Shown piece after piece: positions 17,233 to 26,121 of a DNA stretch of 64,000 bases. Each line of letters begins with the position of its first letter. Positions within the stretch are counted from its first letter, which is position 1. A program made the position numbers and the translations under genes. The notes under the pieces were generated by a model. That model was not told where the DNA came from. It was given only the letters and a program-made list of their open reading frames with translations, and searched no databases. The DNA comes from Paenibacillus pedocola (GTDB lineage: Bacteria; Bacillota; Bacilli; Paenibacillales; Paenibacillaceae), in the NCBI RefSeq assembly GCF_031599675.1, contig NZ_CP134223.1:4650001-4714000 (forward strand), read 5' to 3'.

Positions 17233-19061
17233 TCCTGGTCCCTCCCGCTTCTTGGAATCAGGATTTCAATGGACGTTCCATCCTGTATTCCGGCAATAAT
17301 CGTCAGATAATATCTGTCTCCGTAATGCAGCTTGATGCGTTCTGCGATATTTTGCAGGCCGAGCCCCTTCTCCGGCTGTTCATTCACATCCTCCAGCTTA
17401 TACTTATGCAATTCTGCTCCGTCCAGGGCGGCAAGAAGCTGGGATCGCTTGTCCAGACTCATCCCGGCACCATCATCTGTTATCCGGAATAACATCTCTC
17501 CTTGCTCCGTCCAGCGGCCCTCAATGGTAATGGTCATGATCCGGCTATAGTCTTCAAATCCATGGTTGATGCTATTCTCAACGATCGGCTGGAAGACCAG
17601 AGGAATGATGCTGCAGTCCAGCATTTCATCAGGTAGGTTAAGCTCCAGCCGGAAGGAGTTATCGAACCGGATATTCTGCAGCTGCAGATAATTTGCTGTG
17701 TATTCCAGCTCATGCCTTACCGAATGGAGCCTGCCTTCTTTATTTAAGGTCAGCCGGAACATGCGTGCCAGAATTTTAATCATGTCTGCCGTCTCGTCAT
17801 CATCTTTAACCAGTGCCTTCATCCGGATGGATTCCAGGGTATTGTAGAGCATATGGGGATTGATCTGATTCTGCAGCGCAATAAATTTGGCCTGCCGCTG
17901 TTTGATTTCCCCGATATATACGTCCTCGATCAACGTGCGGATAGTTATAATCATTTTGTTATAGCTGTGTACGAGGCTTCCGATCTCGTCACCCGTCTGC
18001 TCTTTCTCGATAGCGAGATATTGCCCGACCTCTGCCTGCTTCATGCTTCTGCGGAGTGCCTTGATCGGTCTCGTAATCGTATAGCTTAGACCGAAGGAGA
18101 AGAGAGTAATAATCAGACAGCTCATCAGAATGACGATGACAGTCATGCCCTTGATCTGATTAATTTTCTTCAGCAGCTTTGAGCGGGGAATTTCGGTCTT
18201 GATAAAGAGCTCTCCCTGCGATGTGCTGCTAAGCAGTACAATATGGTCCTTATCTTCCTTATCCTCGATATACTCCTGGCCAGAATCAAGAACCTGCTTC
18301 CAGGAGATTTTACCGCTGGCAGCATCAGAGTGGTACACAATCTGCTGCTGTAGATTCGTTATCACTACACTTATACCGTACTTGTCCCGGGCCAGAATGA
18401 ATTCATGATCGAGCTGCAGCAATGTAAAAGGATCCAGATCTATCAGCAGCATCCCCGCATAGGCACCGTCAGAGCTGAACAGCACTCTGCCTGCAGTTAC
18501 TACCGCTCCCTCCCCTTTATCCTCATAATAGGAACGGTCATGCAGTCCGGTAATAAAGAAGGTCTCACTGGAATTACGAAGCCTGGTGTACCACTTCTGG
18601 GCAAGCAGGGCATTCTCATTGATCTTATTGGTAGAATTACTGAACTGATATACGCTGTTATCCCTGCTGACCAGCATCACACTGCTCATTTCTGATTTGA
18701 GCAGGGCCACCCGCATCAGCAGCCGCTGCACCGCCAACCTTTGATCAATCAGTTCGTCAAAGGGCAAATTCCTGGCCTCACCGAGACTGTAAATTATATC
18801 GTTATCAACGAGAACGGATTTCGTAACTTCTTCATATTCTTTCAGAAATTCATTCAGAGTCGTGCGAATCTGCGACGTATACAGCGAGGCGAACTCCTCA
18901 GAGGAGTCCTCCAGCCCCCTGGCAGACTGCTGAAATATGAACGCGCTTACAAATAACAAGGGAATAACGCACACCAATACATAGCCCAGCATTAACTTAT
19001 TTTGCAGTTTCATACTTCTTATTCTGACAACGAACTTTTGCATCCCGTGTTTGAGCATCAT
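17229..19061 (-). CDS. YesM-type sensor histidine kinase
   Basis: 610 residues. Membrane helices at about 20-42 and 300-322 bracket an extracellular sensing region of the Cache type. A HAMP linker follows, then a HisKA_7TM/His_kinase domain with His403 in LQNQINPHMLYNTLE, the N-box FQPIVENSINHGFE and glycine boxes DDGAGMS and KGLGLQNIAERI. Relatives usually have PHFLYNTL, so Met replaces Phe after His. It probably senses a sugar, or sugar-loaded binding protein, outside the cell. It is the first gene of the two-gene operon. Confidence 0.93.
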   Translation of the reverse strand: MMLKHGMQKFVVRIRSMKLQNKLMLGYVLVCVIPLLFVSAFIFQQSARGLEDSSEEFASLYTSQIRTTLNEFLKEYEEVTKSVLVDNDIIYSLGEARNLPFDELIDQRLAVQRLLMRVALLKSEMSSVMLVSRDNSVYQFSNSTNKINENALLAQKWYTRLRNSSETFFITGLHDRSYYEDKGEGAVVTAGRVLFSSDGAYAGMLLIDLDPFTLLQLDHEFILARDKYGISVVITNLQQQIVYHSDAASGKISWKQVLDSGQEYIEDKEDKDHIVLLSSTSQGELFIKTEIPRSKLLKKINQIKGMTVIVILMSCLIITLFSFGLSYTITRPIKALRRSMKQAEVGQYLAIEKEQTGDEIGSLVHSYNKMIITIRTLIEDVYIGEIKQRQAKFIALQNQINPHMLYNTLESIRMKALVKDDDETADMIKILARMFRLTLNKEGRLHSVRHELEYTANYLQLQNIRFDNSFRLELNLPDEMLDCSIIPLVFQPIVENSINHGFEDYSRIMTITIEGRWTEQGEMLFRITDDGAGMSLDKRSQLLAALDGAELHKYKLEDVNEQPEKGLGLQNIAERIKLHYGDRYYLTIIAGIQDGTSIEILIPRSGRDQE

Positions 19062-19161
19062 AGGTGACCTGCCTTCGTTATTGTTCCATCTATATCATAG
19101 GATGTAAGCATCCTTGAATTCCTCTACATGAACTATACTATTATCAGTATATAATTACATA

Positions 19162-19195
19162 GGGATTTTTAATTGTTTTCAAGGGTATTTACTGG
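19162..19195 (-). promoter_or_regulatory. Possible YesN site upstream of yesM
   Basis: GGGATTTTTAATT (19162) and GGGTATTTACTGG (19183) form an imperfect direct repeat spaced 21 bp, like the sites at 13733 and 15581. It lies about 100 bp before the kinase start and could mediate autoregulation. It is weaker than the other two. Confidence 0.4.
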
Positions 19196-19221
19196 AATTT
19201 CCCCGCCGTTTATAAAATACC

Positions 19222-19250
19222 TGAAGCCGGGCCCCTTTCGGACCCGGCTC
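19222..19250 (-). terminator. Terminator of the GPH symporter-SDR-GH43 operon
   Basis: AGCCGGGTCC/GGGCCCGGCT-type hairpin just after the GH43 stop on the reverse strand; only a short T-rich tail follows. Confidence 0.65.
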
Positions 19251-19263
19251 ATTTAGGCTTCTC

Positions 19264-20850
19264 CTATAATCCTTCAGACAGGGTGAACACTTCAAACAGA
19301 TTCAGCGGCCTATCTTCCAATGGAACGTAGTCAAAATAATCAAAATGCGCTGGCGTTTCCGCATTCTTTCCGCTGCCGGCCGCATACATCGCAAAGAACG
19401 TGCCAGCAAAGCCGCCTGCGACCTCCTTAGTAAGGAATGCAACCTCGCCTTTTCCAATAACCTCAGCTGTTGTCCTGTCCGGATGCGCATAAGTAAACGT
19501 ATACATAACTTCATTCGCCTGAATACCCAGGATAACTTCGGAGCCGTCATAATCCACTTCCGCTGCAATCTGCATAAAGCTGCCCATCCGGCGTCTGAAT
19601 ATTAATTTGGGTACTCCGTCCTTCAGTGTCTTGGCAATCTCATAATGGAATTTTTCATTCATGAATACGGTAAGCCCGGCTTCCTCGCCATCTTCGGGCA
19701 AGAACTCCAGCTTAGTACGGATTTCACAGTTTTTATGCTGCTGCCTGCGGCCAACGAATGCGGGTGAGCCCTTTTCACTAAGGCTGCAAACCCGCCCCTT
19801 CAACGTCAGATAACCCGTACGTTCCTTCAAGGACCACGAATCCGGCTCCGGATTACGGTAAAAGTTCCATACCGGACCGAGCATTTCGGTATCAAAATCC
19901 TCTCTGTGTTCCCAGGCCGCTGGTTCCCCGAGCGGCAGAGTGCCGGCATCATACTCCAACTCGGCCAACCCATGATTCCCTGCGACTGGCCAGCCTTCTT
20001 CGTTCCAGGAGACCGGTGCCAGATTCGTCTCACGGCCCAGGATATGGCGTTTAGCATTGCCGACCGGCCTAATGCCCAGAAAGACGCACCACCAGCTGCC
20101 ATCCTTTGCCTGCACCAGATCAGCATGTCCCGTTGCCTGAATAGGTTTGGACGTACTCCGGTTCGAGAGGATTGGATTAGCCGGATTGGATTCGAACGGC
20201 CCATACGGATTACGGCTCCTGGAAATTGTCTCCATATGCCCGTATTCAGTACCGCCCTCTGCTGCCATTAAATAATACCAGCCGTTAATCCGGTATAAGT
20301 GCGGACCTTCAGGATGGCTCCCGCCCGTCCCTTCCCAGATCATTCTTCTGGCACTCAATAGCTTCCCGTCTGCTATATCCAGCTCCGCCTGATAGATCCC
20401 CGTCTTCTCACCCATAAAGTCAGATGTACCTGTTATATACACCTTCCCGTCTTCATCGAAGAATAAGGAGGGATCAACACCTCCCCAGCCGTCAAGGAAG
20501 ATCGGTTCAGACCAGGGTCCTTGCGGATTTTCCGCCCAGACATAGAGGCTCTTCTGTATGGAAATATTTGTAGTGATCACATAAAACAAGCCTTCATGAT
20601 ACCGGATCGTGGGTGCATATATTCCCTGAGACCATCCCGGAGGGAGTGAGCCCTGAAGCTGAAGCTGGCTGTCACGGGTTAACACATGCCCGAGCTGCCG
20701 CCAGTTCACCAAATCCTTGCTGTGAAAGACAGGGATGCCCGGAAAATAATCGAATGAGCTCGTAACCAGATAATAATCGTCTTCTACTCTGCAGACACTC
20801 GGGTCAGGATGGAAGCCGGGAATAACCGGATTGCTAAACGTCGTCTTCAT
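19264..20850 (-). CDS. GH43 beta-xylosidase-type enzyme
   Basis: 528 residues with the start at ATG 20850 (MKTTFSNPVIPGFHPDPS), preceded by AGAGGTGA. A longer frame exists but would run into the preceding gene. Catalytic acids are the base in FHPDPSVCRVEDDYYLVTSS, the Asp in GGVDPSLFFDEDGK and the acid Glu in HPEGPHLYRINGWYYLM. A C-terminal beta-sandwich domain ends in HFDYFDYVPLED. It lacks a signal peptide. It is last in the operon with a sugar symporter and an SDR dehydrogenase, so it probably removes xylose or arabinose from an imported oligosaccharide. Confidence 0.9.
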   Translation of the reverse strand: MKTTFSNPVIPGFHPDPSVCRVEDDYYLVTSSFDYFPGIPVFHSKDLVNWRQLGHVLTRDSQLQLQGSLPPGWSQGIYAPTIRYHEGLFYVITTNISIQKSLYVWAENPQGPWSEPIFLDGWGGVDPSLFFDEDGKVYITGTSDFMGEKTGIYQAELDIADGKLLSARRMIWEGTGGSHPEGPHLYRINGWYYLMAAEGGTEYGHMETISRSRNPYGPFESNPANPILSNRSTSKPIQATGHADLVQAKDGSWWCVFLGIRPVGNAKRHILGRETNLAPVSWNEEGWPVAGNHGLAELEYDAGTLPLGEPAAWEHREDFDTEMLGPVWNFYRNPEPDSWSLKERTGYLTLKGRVCSLSEKGSPAFVGRRQQHKNCEIRTKLEFLPEDGEEAGLTVFMNEKFHYEIAKTLKDGVPKLIFRRRMGSFMQIAAEVDYDGSEVILGIQANEVMYTFTYAHPDRTTAEVIGKGEVAFLTKEVAGGFAGTFFAMYAAGSGKNAETPAHFDYFDYVPLEDRPLNLFEVFTLSEGL

Positions 20851-20869
20851 GATCACACTCACCTCTGGA

Positions 20870-21679
20870 TTATTGTAGAATTTCCGGATGCTCCCACTTG
20901 GTAGGTGTAAGCTTTCCAGCACCAGCACCTGCGTCAACAGGAATCGCCGCACCACTTATATAACGTGCCAGGTCAGAGGCCAGGAATAGGGCCAAATGGG
21001 CAATTTCCCGCGGATCTCCAAGCTTCCCGTTTGGAGAGATAATTGTGGCAAATTCCTGTATCACTTCTTCAGGCGCCTGCCCCCAGATCGAGGTTCGGAA
21101 GGTTCCCGGGCAGATGGCATTTACAGTGATGTTATAAGGCGCATAGTCGAGAGCTGCGCTCTTGGTCAAGCCCACTACGCCATGCTTGGATGAAGTATAG
21201 AGCCCCATGGAGCTGTTGCCCAATATTCCGGCCAGTGAGGCAATGTTCACGATAAAGCCGCCGGATGATTTCGACCGCAGAATAGCCTCCACCCCATACT
21301 TCATGCCCAGGAAGACACCCTTCAGATCCACAGAGGTTATCCGGTCAAATTCCTCAGCCGAATATTCATGAAGCGGACGGTTAGGAGCCGCAATGCCGGC
21401 ATTATTAACCAGGCCATCCAAGCGGCCATAGGTTGCAACCGCATAATCGATCATTCCCGTAATCTCCTGTTCGCTGCTGACATCGGCCTGGAAGAAAGAA
21501 GCCTCCCCGCCCCGTGCCTTGATCTGTTCTACAGCTTGCTGCCCTTTCCCGCTATTGATGTCTGTGACGACAACCCTTATTCCATTCTCTGCATAGCATT
21601 GGGCAATAGCCTCACCCAATCCGTCGGCGGCGCCTGTTACGATAACCACCTTTCCCTTAACACTTGAGAAATCCGTCAT
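20870..21679 (-). CDS. SDR-family sugar or alcohol dehydrogenase
   Basis: 269 residues, a classical short-chain dehydrogenase. The cofactor motif is VTGAADGLGEAIA (TGxxxGxG). Asp after VVVT suggests NAD preference. NNAG is present and the catalytic Ser-Tyr-Lys set ends in YTSSKHGVVG. The C-terminus ISGAAIPVDAGAG is typical of enzymes related to glucose and rhamnose 1-dehydrogenases. The start is ATG 21679, after GGGGAAG; the longer frame begins inside the symporter gene. Its location between a sugar symporter and a GH43 suggests oxidation of a released sugar. The substrate is not determinable. Confidence 0.85.
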   Translation of the reverse strand: MTDFSSVKGKVVIVTGAADGLGEAIAQCYAENGIRVVVTDINSGKGQQAVEQIKARGGEASFFQADVSSEQEITGMIDYAVATYGRLDGLVNNAGIAAPNRPLHEYSAEEFDRITSVDLKGVFLGMKYGVEAILRSKSSGGFIVNIASLAGILGNSSMGLYTSSKHGVVGLTKSAALDYAPYNITVNAICPGTFRTSIWGQAPEEVIQEFATIISPNGKLGDPREIAHLALFLASDLARYISGAAIPVDAGAGAGKLTPTKWEHPEILQ

Positions 21680-21698
21680 CTTTTCTTCCCCTTTCATA

Positions 21699-23198
21699 TT
21701 AAATCTGGGCAGCTTGGCGCCTCGCCTCAAGCTCTTCCTGAATTTCGGCCATACGGTCCTTATCCAGCTCATAGAACTTCATTGCAATCAGGGAGATGAT
21801 CCACGCGAGCAGCATCACTCCGCTGGCGAGGAACATTGTCATCCAGAAAATTTTACCTGAGTATGGTGTATCCACATCAGGAAATGCCGTTCTGAAGCCG
21901 ATAAACGCAAGCATGATGCCGACAAAGGTCTGCTGCAGGGAAGACACCCCTTTATCAATGAATGCGTATACAGAAGAAATCAGCCCAGGGGCATAATGAT
22001 TGGATTTGTACGCGCTGTAATCAATGACATCGGCCAGCATCGGCATCATCAGGCCTGAACCTACATACCGTACAGCTCCGCCAACCAGATACAGTACCAT
22101 GAAGCTGATGGTCATAAAGCCCATATTATCTAGCCGGATCTGAGTGGGATCACCCAGCCACAGCAGCAGCAATAGAAGGCTGTAGCTGATGACGCAGGCC
22201 CAGGTGGCAATCACGAACCCTTTTTTCGAGCCGAATCTCATGGAGTAGCGGATTCCGAACACCAGCACTAATATATTCGGAATCATACCTATGGCGTTTG
22301 TCGTTCCCATCAGGCTGTAGTTTCCGATAACAATGCCGAACAACATGACATTCACAATCTGATTTCCGGCGATTTGTAGGCTGAGCTTGTCGATCGAGGC
22401 AGCGATGACATACATCTGCAGCGGCCGGTTGCTTTTGAACAGGGGCCAAATTTCTTTTAATTTGATGGCTTCCGTTTTTTGGCCTGTGCCGTAGTTTTCA
22501 CTGCGGTCCTTGGAGGCAATTCCGATAATGGCGAGAGTATAGGCAATACCCGCAATGATTACTGTTGAGATCGTCATTTCCTGAAAAAGCTCGACATTCG
22601 TATAACCGCCATATTTGCCGGTCAAATATAATGACAGGTACACGGAGGCGCCTGTGTAGAAAATCATCGTGTAGATCATGGTCAGCCCGCCGAACAGAGG
22701 CCGTTGCTCCGGATCGTTCGTAATAACGGCATTCCCGATATTGAGTGAAATCTGGGACAGCGCATAGCCGATAATAAATACAAAATACAGGACTATAAAA
22801 TAAACAAGCTTCAAAGCCTCAGGAACAAGATGGTTTGTAAAAAACAACAGAAGAGTCGAAGCAGCCATCAGAACATACGCGATAGCCAGAGCAGGTCTGA
22901 CCTTTCCGAATCTCCCGTTGGTTTTGTCCAGCAGAATCCCCATAACCGGGTCCGTAACAGCATCCATAACCCTTGAACCGGTAATAATCAGTGAAGCAAC
23001 CACCGTGCCCAATCCGACAATACCAGCAGCATAATAGGATACAAGGCCCATCAGGAACATAAAGGCATTATGGCCGAAGCCGCCGACCGGATAGATAGCC
23101 ATCTGCCAAGACTTTGCACGGCGGTATTTTCTGTCTCTCTCCGCTTTACTGGCAGCCTTTTGTTCTTTGATTACATTTCTGTTTGCAATCTGCCCCAC
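21699..23198 (-). CDS. GPH-family sugar:cation symporter
   Basis: A 499-residue transporter of the glycoside-pentoside-hexuronide family, with about 12 predicted helices. The family signature is visible in MDAVTDPVMGILLDKTNGRF followed by GKVRPAL. It should import a glycoside or oligosaccharide with Na+ or H+. It starts with GTG after AAAGGGTG. First gene of the operon; the SDR follows after 19 bp. The upstream region carries a cre site and the motif shared with the operon at 30562. Confidence 0.92.
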   Translation of the reverse strand: MGQIANRNVIKEQKAASKAERDRKYRRAKSWQMAIYPVGGFGHNAFMFLMGLVSYYAAGIVGLGTVVASLIITGSRVMDAVTDPVMGILLDKTNGRFGKVRPALAIAYVLMAASTLLLFFTNHLVPEALKLVYFIVLYFVFIIGYALSQISLNIGNAVITNDPEQRPLFGGLTMIYTMIFYTGASVYLSLYLTGKYGGYTNVELFQEMTISTVIIAGIAYTLAIIGIASKDRSENYGTGQKTEAIKLKEIWPLFKSNRPLQMYVIAASIDKLSLQIAGNQIVNVMLFGIVIGNYSLMGTTNAIGMIPNILVLVFGIRYSMRFGSKKGFVIATWACVISYSLLLLLLWLGDPTQIRLDNMGFMTISFMVLYLVGGAVRYVGSGLMMPMLADVIDYSAYKSNHYAPGLISSVYAFIDKGVSSLQQTFVGIMLAFIGFRTAFPDVDTPYSGKIFWMTMFLASGVMLLAWIISLIAMKFYELDKDRMAEIQEELEARRQAAQI

Positions 23199-23292
23199 AC
23201 TTTACACACCCTTTCAAAATTCCGAATCATTTGCGCGGTAATCCAAGCCAGTAATCACTCCCGGGTATTTCACGTCCTGGTTACGAAGTTAA

Positions 23293-23306
23293 TGATAACG
23301 CTTTCT
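23293..23306 (-). promoter_or_regulatory. cre site upstream of the GPH symporter operon
   Basis: TGATAACGCTTTCT fits the CcpA consensus TGWNANCGNTNWCA in 13 of 14 positions. It lies about 95 bp before the start codon, downstream of a possible -10 (TATAAA), so CcpA could block transcription when a preferred sugar is present. Confidence 0.6.
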
Positions 23307-23315
23307 TTTTATAGT

Positions 23316-23339
23316 TTATGGTACTTTAGTCGTTTTTTT
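23316..23339 (-). promoter_or_regulatory. Conserved AraC-type operator candidate (copy 1)
   Basis: TTATGGTACTTTAGTCG followed by a run of seven T. The same sequence with three or so changes is at 30660-30684, again just upstream of a cre site and a glycosidase operon. Likely target of the AraC regulator encoded at 30730. Confidence 0.6.
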
Positions 23340-23387
23340 GGTGTTGTTATGATTAAATTTTACTACATTTATAATCACGACATAAAA

Positions 23388-23421
23388 CAGCCGGCCCCTA
23401 TACACCATAGAGGCCGGCTGT
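23388..23421 (-). terminator. Terminator of the GH1-SDR-GH2-GH106-like operon
   Basis: The 10-bp stem ACAGCCGGCC with its complement and a 14-nt inner part is followed by TTTAT on the reverse strand, just after the GH106-like gene. Confidence 0.75.
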
Positions 23422-23445
23422 TCCTTTTAAAGTCCTATAAACGGA

Positions 23446-26115
23446 TTAATATTGTCCCCTTATTTTTACCTCTCCCATAATTCCGGTAGGCTGCAGAAAC
23501 GGAGCTTTGATAAAAGCAGCAAAGACACTTCCCTGATTCAGCGGCGAGAAATACTGCTCACGCTCCAGCGTGGTGGCTACCTCAATCCGGACTGTATTTT
23601 CCCCTAAATTTAACAACTTGCTGATATCAAATCTAAATGGCGGAGCAACCTGAATTCCCGCTGACTGATCATTTATGAATACTTCTACGCCTTCAAAAGC
23701 ATCCTCAATAACCAGTACTGCCCGGTTCCATGCCGGAACGGATACCTCATTCTCATAGCGGATAAAACCGGAGAACTCAGGATATTTCAATCCTATACTG
23801 GTGAACCCGGATATGGCCTGTTCATCATGGAAATGGGGATACTCCACAGAAGACGCCAGGCTCATGGTCCAGCCCTCCTTCAGAACCAGCTCCTCATCCG
23901 AAGACATTGGTGCGGTGATCCCTGTAGCCCCGGCATGGTCAAATACAATAACTACACTTTGATACGGCGGTATTTCTAATTGAAGTGCAGTTCCCCCGTC
24001 TACCGGATCCGCCTGCACTTCATGCAGGGTATTGTTCCAGACATCATAACCGTACACAGCGCCTTGGGTTGGGACGGTTACCGTTCCGCGGAACGTCTCA
24101 GCCATATTCTCGTTAGTGAACAGATAGAGATCGCTCTGTTCCCGGTAATGCAGATAACGCAGCATCGGAAAAGCCGGCTCCACTGCCAGCTCTGCAGCAG
24201 CGTGTGTCTGCAGCTCTCCAGTAAGCGCCTCTAACGCAACCACCTTACATCCTGACAGCCCAGCAAGCAATTCCTGCTCTCCATCAAGAATCCCGCTTGG
24301 CAGGCCATCAATGAAGAGAACAAGGCAGCCTGCCTGCTGAAGCTCCAGAATTGCCTTGGCTGTACTTGCTGTAATGTACTCCGAATATGGAATAATCACT
24401 GCTTTGTATTCCTGATTATTGACCTGAAGAATATCCGCAAGCCGGGTGTTGAACCTGTCCTGTTCCACAAATACATCGGATGGGATAATGTCAAAATCAA
24501 TCTGATGGTCCATCAGGACATGGGCTGGCTTCTGGCTCAGCATATAATTCCCCGCCCACTCTGCCTCCGCATGATACAGAATAGCTGCCGGAGTCACACG
24601 TTTACCGTCACTGATCAGGGCACACATCCGGTTCAAGTATCTCATCAGGGCACCGAAATGGCGAAACTGCGGATCATGGCCGTTCGCATAGAAATGCGGG
24701 GGACAATCAGGGTCCGGATAAGGCTTGGCAGAAAAGGCATGCGGCACATAATGATTCACGCCCCTGACCAGGAAATGATCCACAAGATATTTCATCATGC
24801 GGACACCTTCGCCCCAGCCGTATGCGCCGAAAATCTCGCACATGGTACGCCCCTTTTTGACCGGATCAATAGCCGCAAAAGAGCTGCCCAGCTTCCCGAG
24901 AAGATAATGGAAGAATTCCCCGTCCCGCTCCCCGATGACCGTTCTTTTCGGGTAAAGCTCGCCGCCTGGCATCACCTGACCGCCGATATCATCAATACCG
25001 GACATATGCTGGCCGGACAGCCCGCGGAAGAAATGACCCAGACTGGAGCCGGGTCTTGCATGCATGTTATTATCTTCAATTAAATGGCCGATGTACTCTA
25101 CATTCCGCTTCGTACACCATTCCCCGATCTGCCTGGAGAAATTCTCTTCCACGAGCCGTGTGATGATATCCATGTACACATAACGGACCTCTGCAGTCAG
25201 ATCCGGACGATTGCCTGACTCCCAGAGCAGCGGCAATCGGGATCTCCAGTTCTCTCCAAGCCGGGCAAGCAGCTGTACCTCCACCTCAACGCTCCACGGA
25301 AGATCCTGCTCTGCGCCAATCGGCTTATTATCATTCATCTTCCCGTTACCAAGCTCCGGTTCATCGGAGAAGAAGCCGGCTATGGTATTTCCGAACTCTG
25401 CCTGATAACGCGCGTAATGCGGCTCGTATACAGCTTCAATCAGTTTGCCTGCGCTGATCTTATCCAGCATGTTGATATAGCCGTCCCGGCTCCCTGCATT
25501 CCGGGTCAGATAATTCACATATACGGTCCATTTGCCTTCCGGAACATCCCATACCAGCTCCCCGTCTTTTACCATGTGTGTAATATCGGTTAATGTTGCC
25601 GTATCGAAGCCCTGATCCACACGTGCTGCACATACACTTAACAGTGTGTCATCCTCAAATTTCCTTTTTTCCTTCTTCGCCCGCATCGAAAACATGCTGA
25701 CTTCAAACGGGTTTTTGACGTATTTAGCATGCTTGGCCACGTTCAGCTGGGCTGACTTTACAGGTCCCGTTACTTCAATAGACGAGTAATAAAGAAATTG
25801 CCGGCACAATTCAGCAGGAGCCTGCTCCAGCGTGCCATTGGCATATCCCGTAGGAAAATGGCTATCATCCAGTATCCAGACCTTCATCCCCCGCTGTTTC
25901 GCTTCATCGATAATAATGTCCAGATCCTGCCACCACCGGGGTCCGCAAAAGTCTGGGTGAGGCCTGCTCTCTATACAAACCGCGCCGATGCCGGCTGAAT
26001 GAATCGCCTCCATATATTCTCTGAGGATTTCCTCCTCTTCCCCGTGCAGCCATAGAAAAGGGAAGATGTAGTTTTCTCCTTCCGCCTGAAGCAGACGCTC
26101 AATTTTTGTATTCAT
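23446..26115 (-). CDS. GH106-like (alpha-L-rhamnosidase-type) glycosidase, paralogue 2
   Basis: 889 residues, paralogue of the enzyme at 7501. It shares FPFLWLHGEEEEILREYM, GIGAVCIESRPHPDFCGP, MKVWILDDSHFPTGYANG, VEYIGHLIEDNNMHARPG and a C-terminal GH2-like sugar-binding domain (VEVFINDQSAG, PPFRFDISKLLNLGENTV). No signal peptide. The predicted role is removal of an alpha-linked terminal deoxysugar or related residue from an imported glycan; the exact activity is inference. It is the last gene of its operon, 6 bp after the GH2 gene. Confidence 0.8.
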   Translation of the reverse strand: MNTKIERLLQAEGENYIFPFLWLHGEEEEILREYMEAIHSAGIGAVCIESRPHPDFCGPRWWQDLDIIIDEAKQRGMKVWILDDSHFPTGYANGTLEQAPAELCRQFLYYSSIEVTGPVKSAQLNVAKHAKYVKNPFEVSMFSMRAKKEKRKFEDDTLLSVCAARVDQGFDTATLTDITHMVKDGELVWDVPEGKWTVYVNYLTRNAGSRDGYINMLDKISAGKLIEAVYEPHYARYQAEFGNTIAGFFSDEPELGNGKMNDNKPIGAEQDLPWSVEVEVQLLARLGENWRSRLPLLWESGNRPDLTAEVRYVYMDIITRLVEENFSRQIGEWCTKRNVEYIGHLIEDNNMHARPGSSLGHFFRGLSGQHMSGIDDIGGQVMPGGELYPKRTVIGERDGEFFHYLLGKLGSSFAAIDPVKKGRTMCEIFGAYGWGEGVRMMKYLVDHFLVRGVNHYVPHAFSAKPYPDPDCPPHFYANGHDPQFRHFGALMRYLNRMCALISDGKRVTPAAILYHAEAEWAGNYMLSQKPAHVLMDHQIDFDIIPSDVFVEQDRFNTRLADILQVNNQEYKAVIIPYSEYITASTAKAILELQQAGCLVLFIDGLPSGILDGEQELLAGLSGCKVVALEALTGELQTHAAAELAVEPAFPMLRYLHYREQSDLYLFTNENMAETFRGTVTVPTQGAVYGYDVWNNTLHEVQADPVDGGTALQLEIPPYQSVVIVFDHAGATGITAPMSSDEELVLKEGWTMSLASSVEYPHFHDEQAISGFTSIGLKYPEFSGFIRYENEVSVPAWNRAVLVIEDAFEGVEVFINDQSAGIQVAPPFRFDISKLLNLGENTVRIEVATTLEREQYFSPLNQGSVFAAFIKAPFLQPTGIMGEVKIRGQY

Positions 26116-26121
26116 AGGAAG

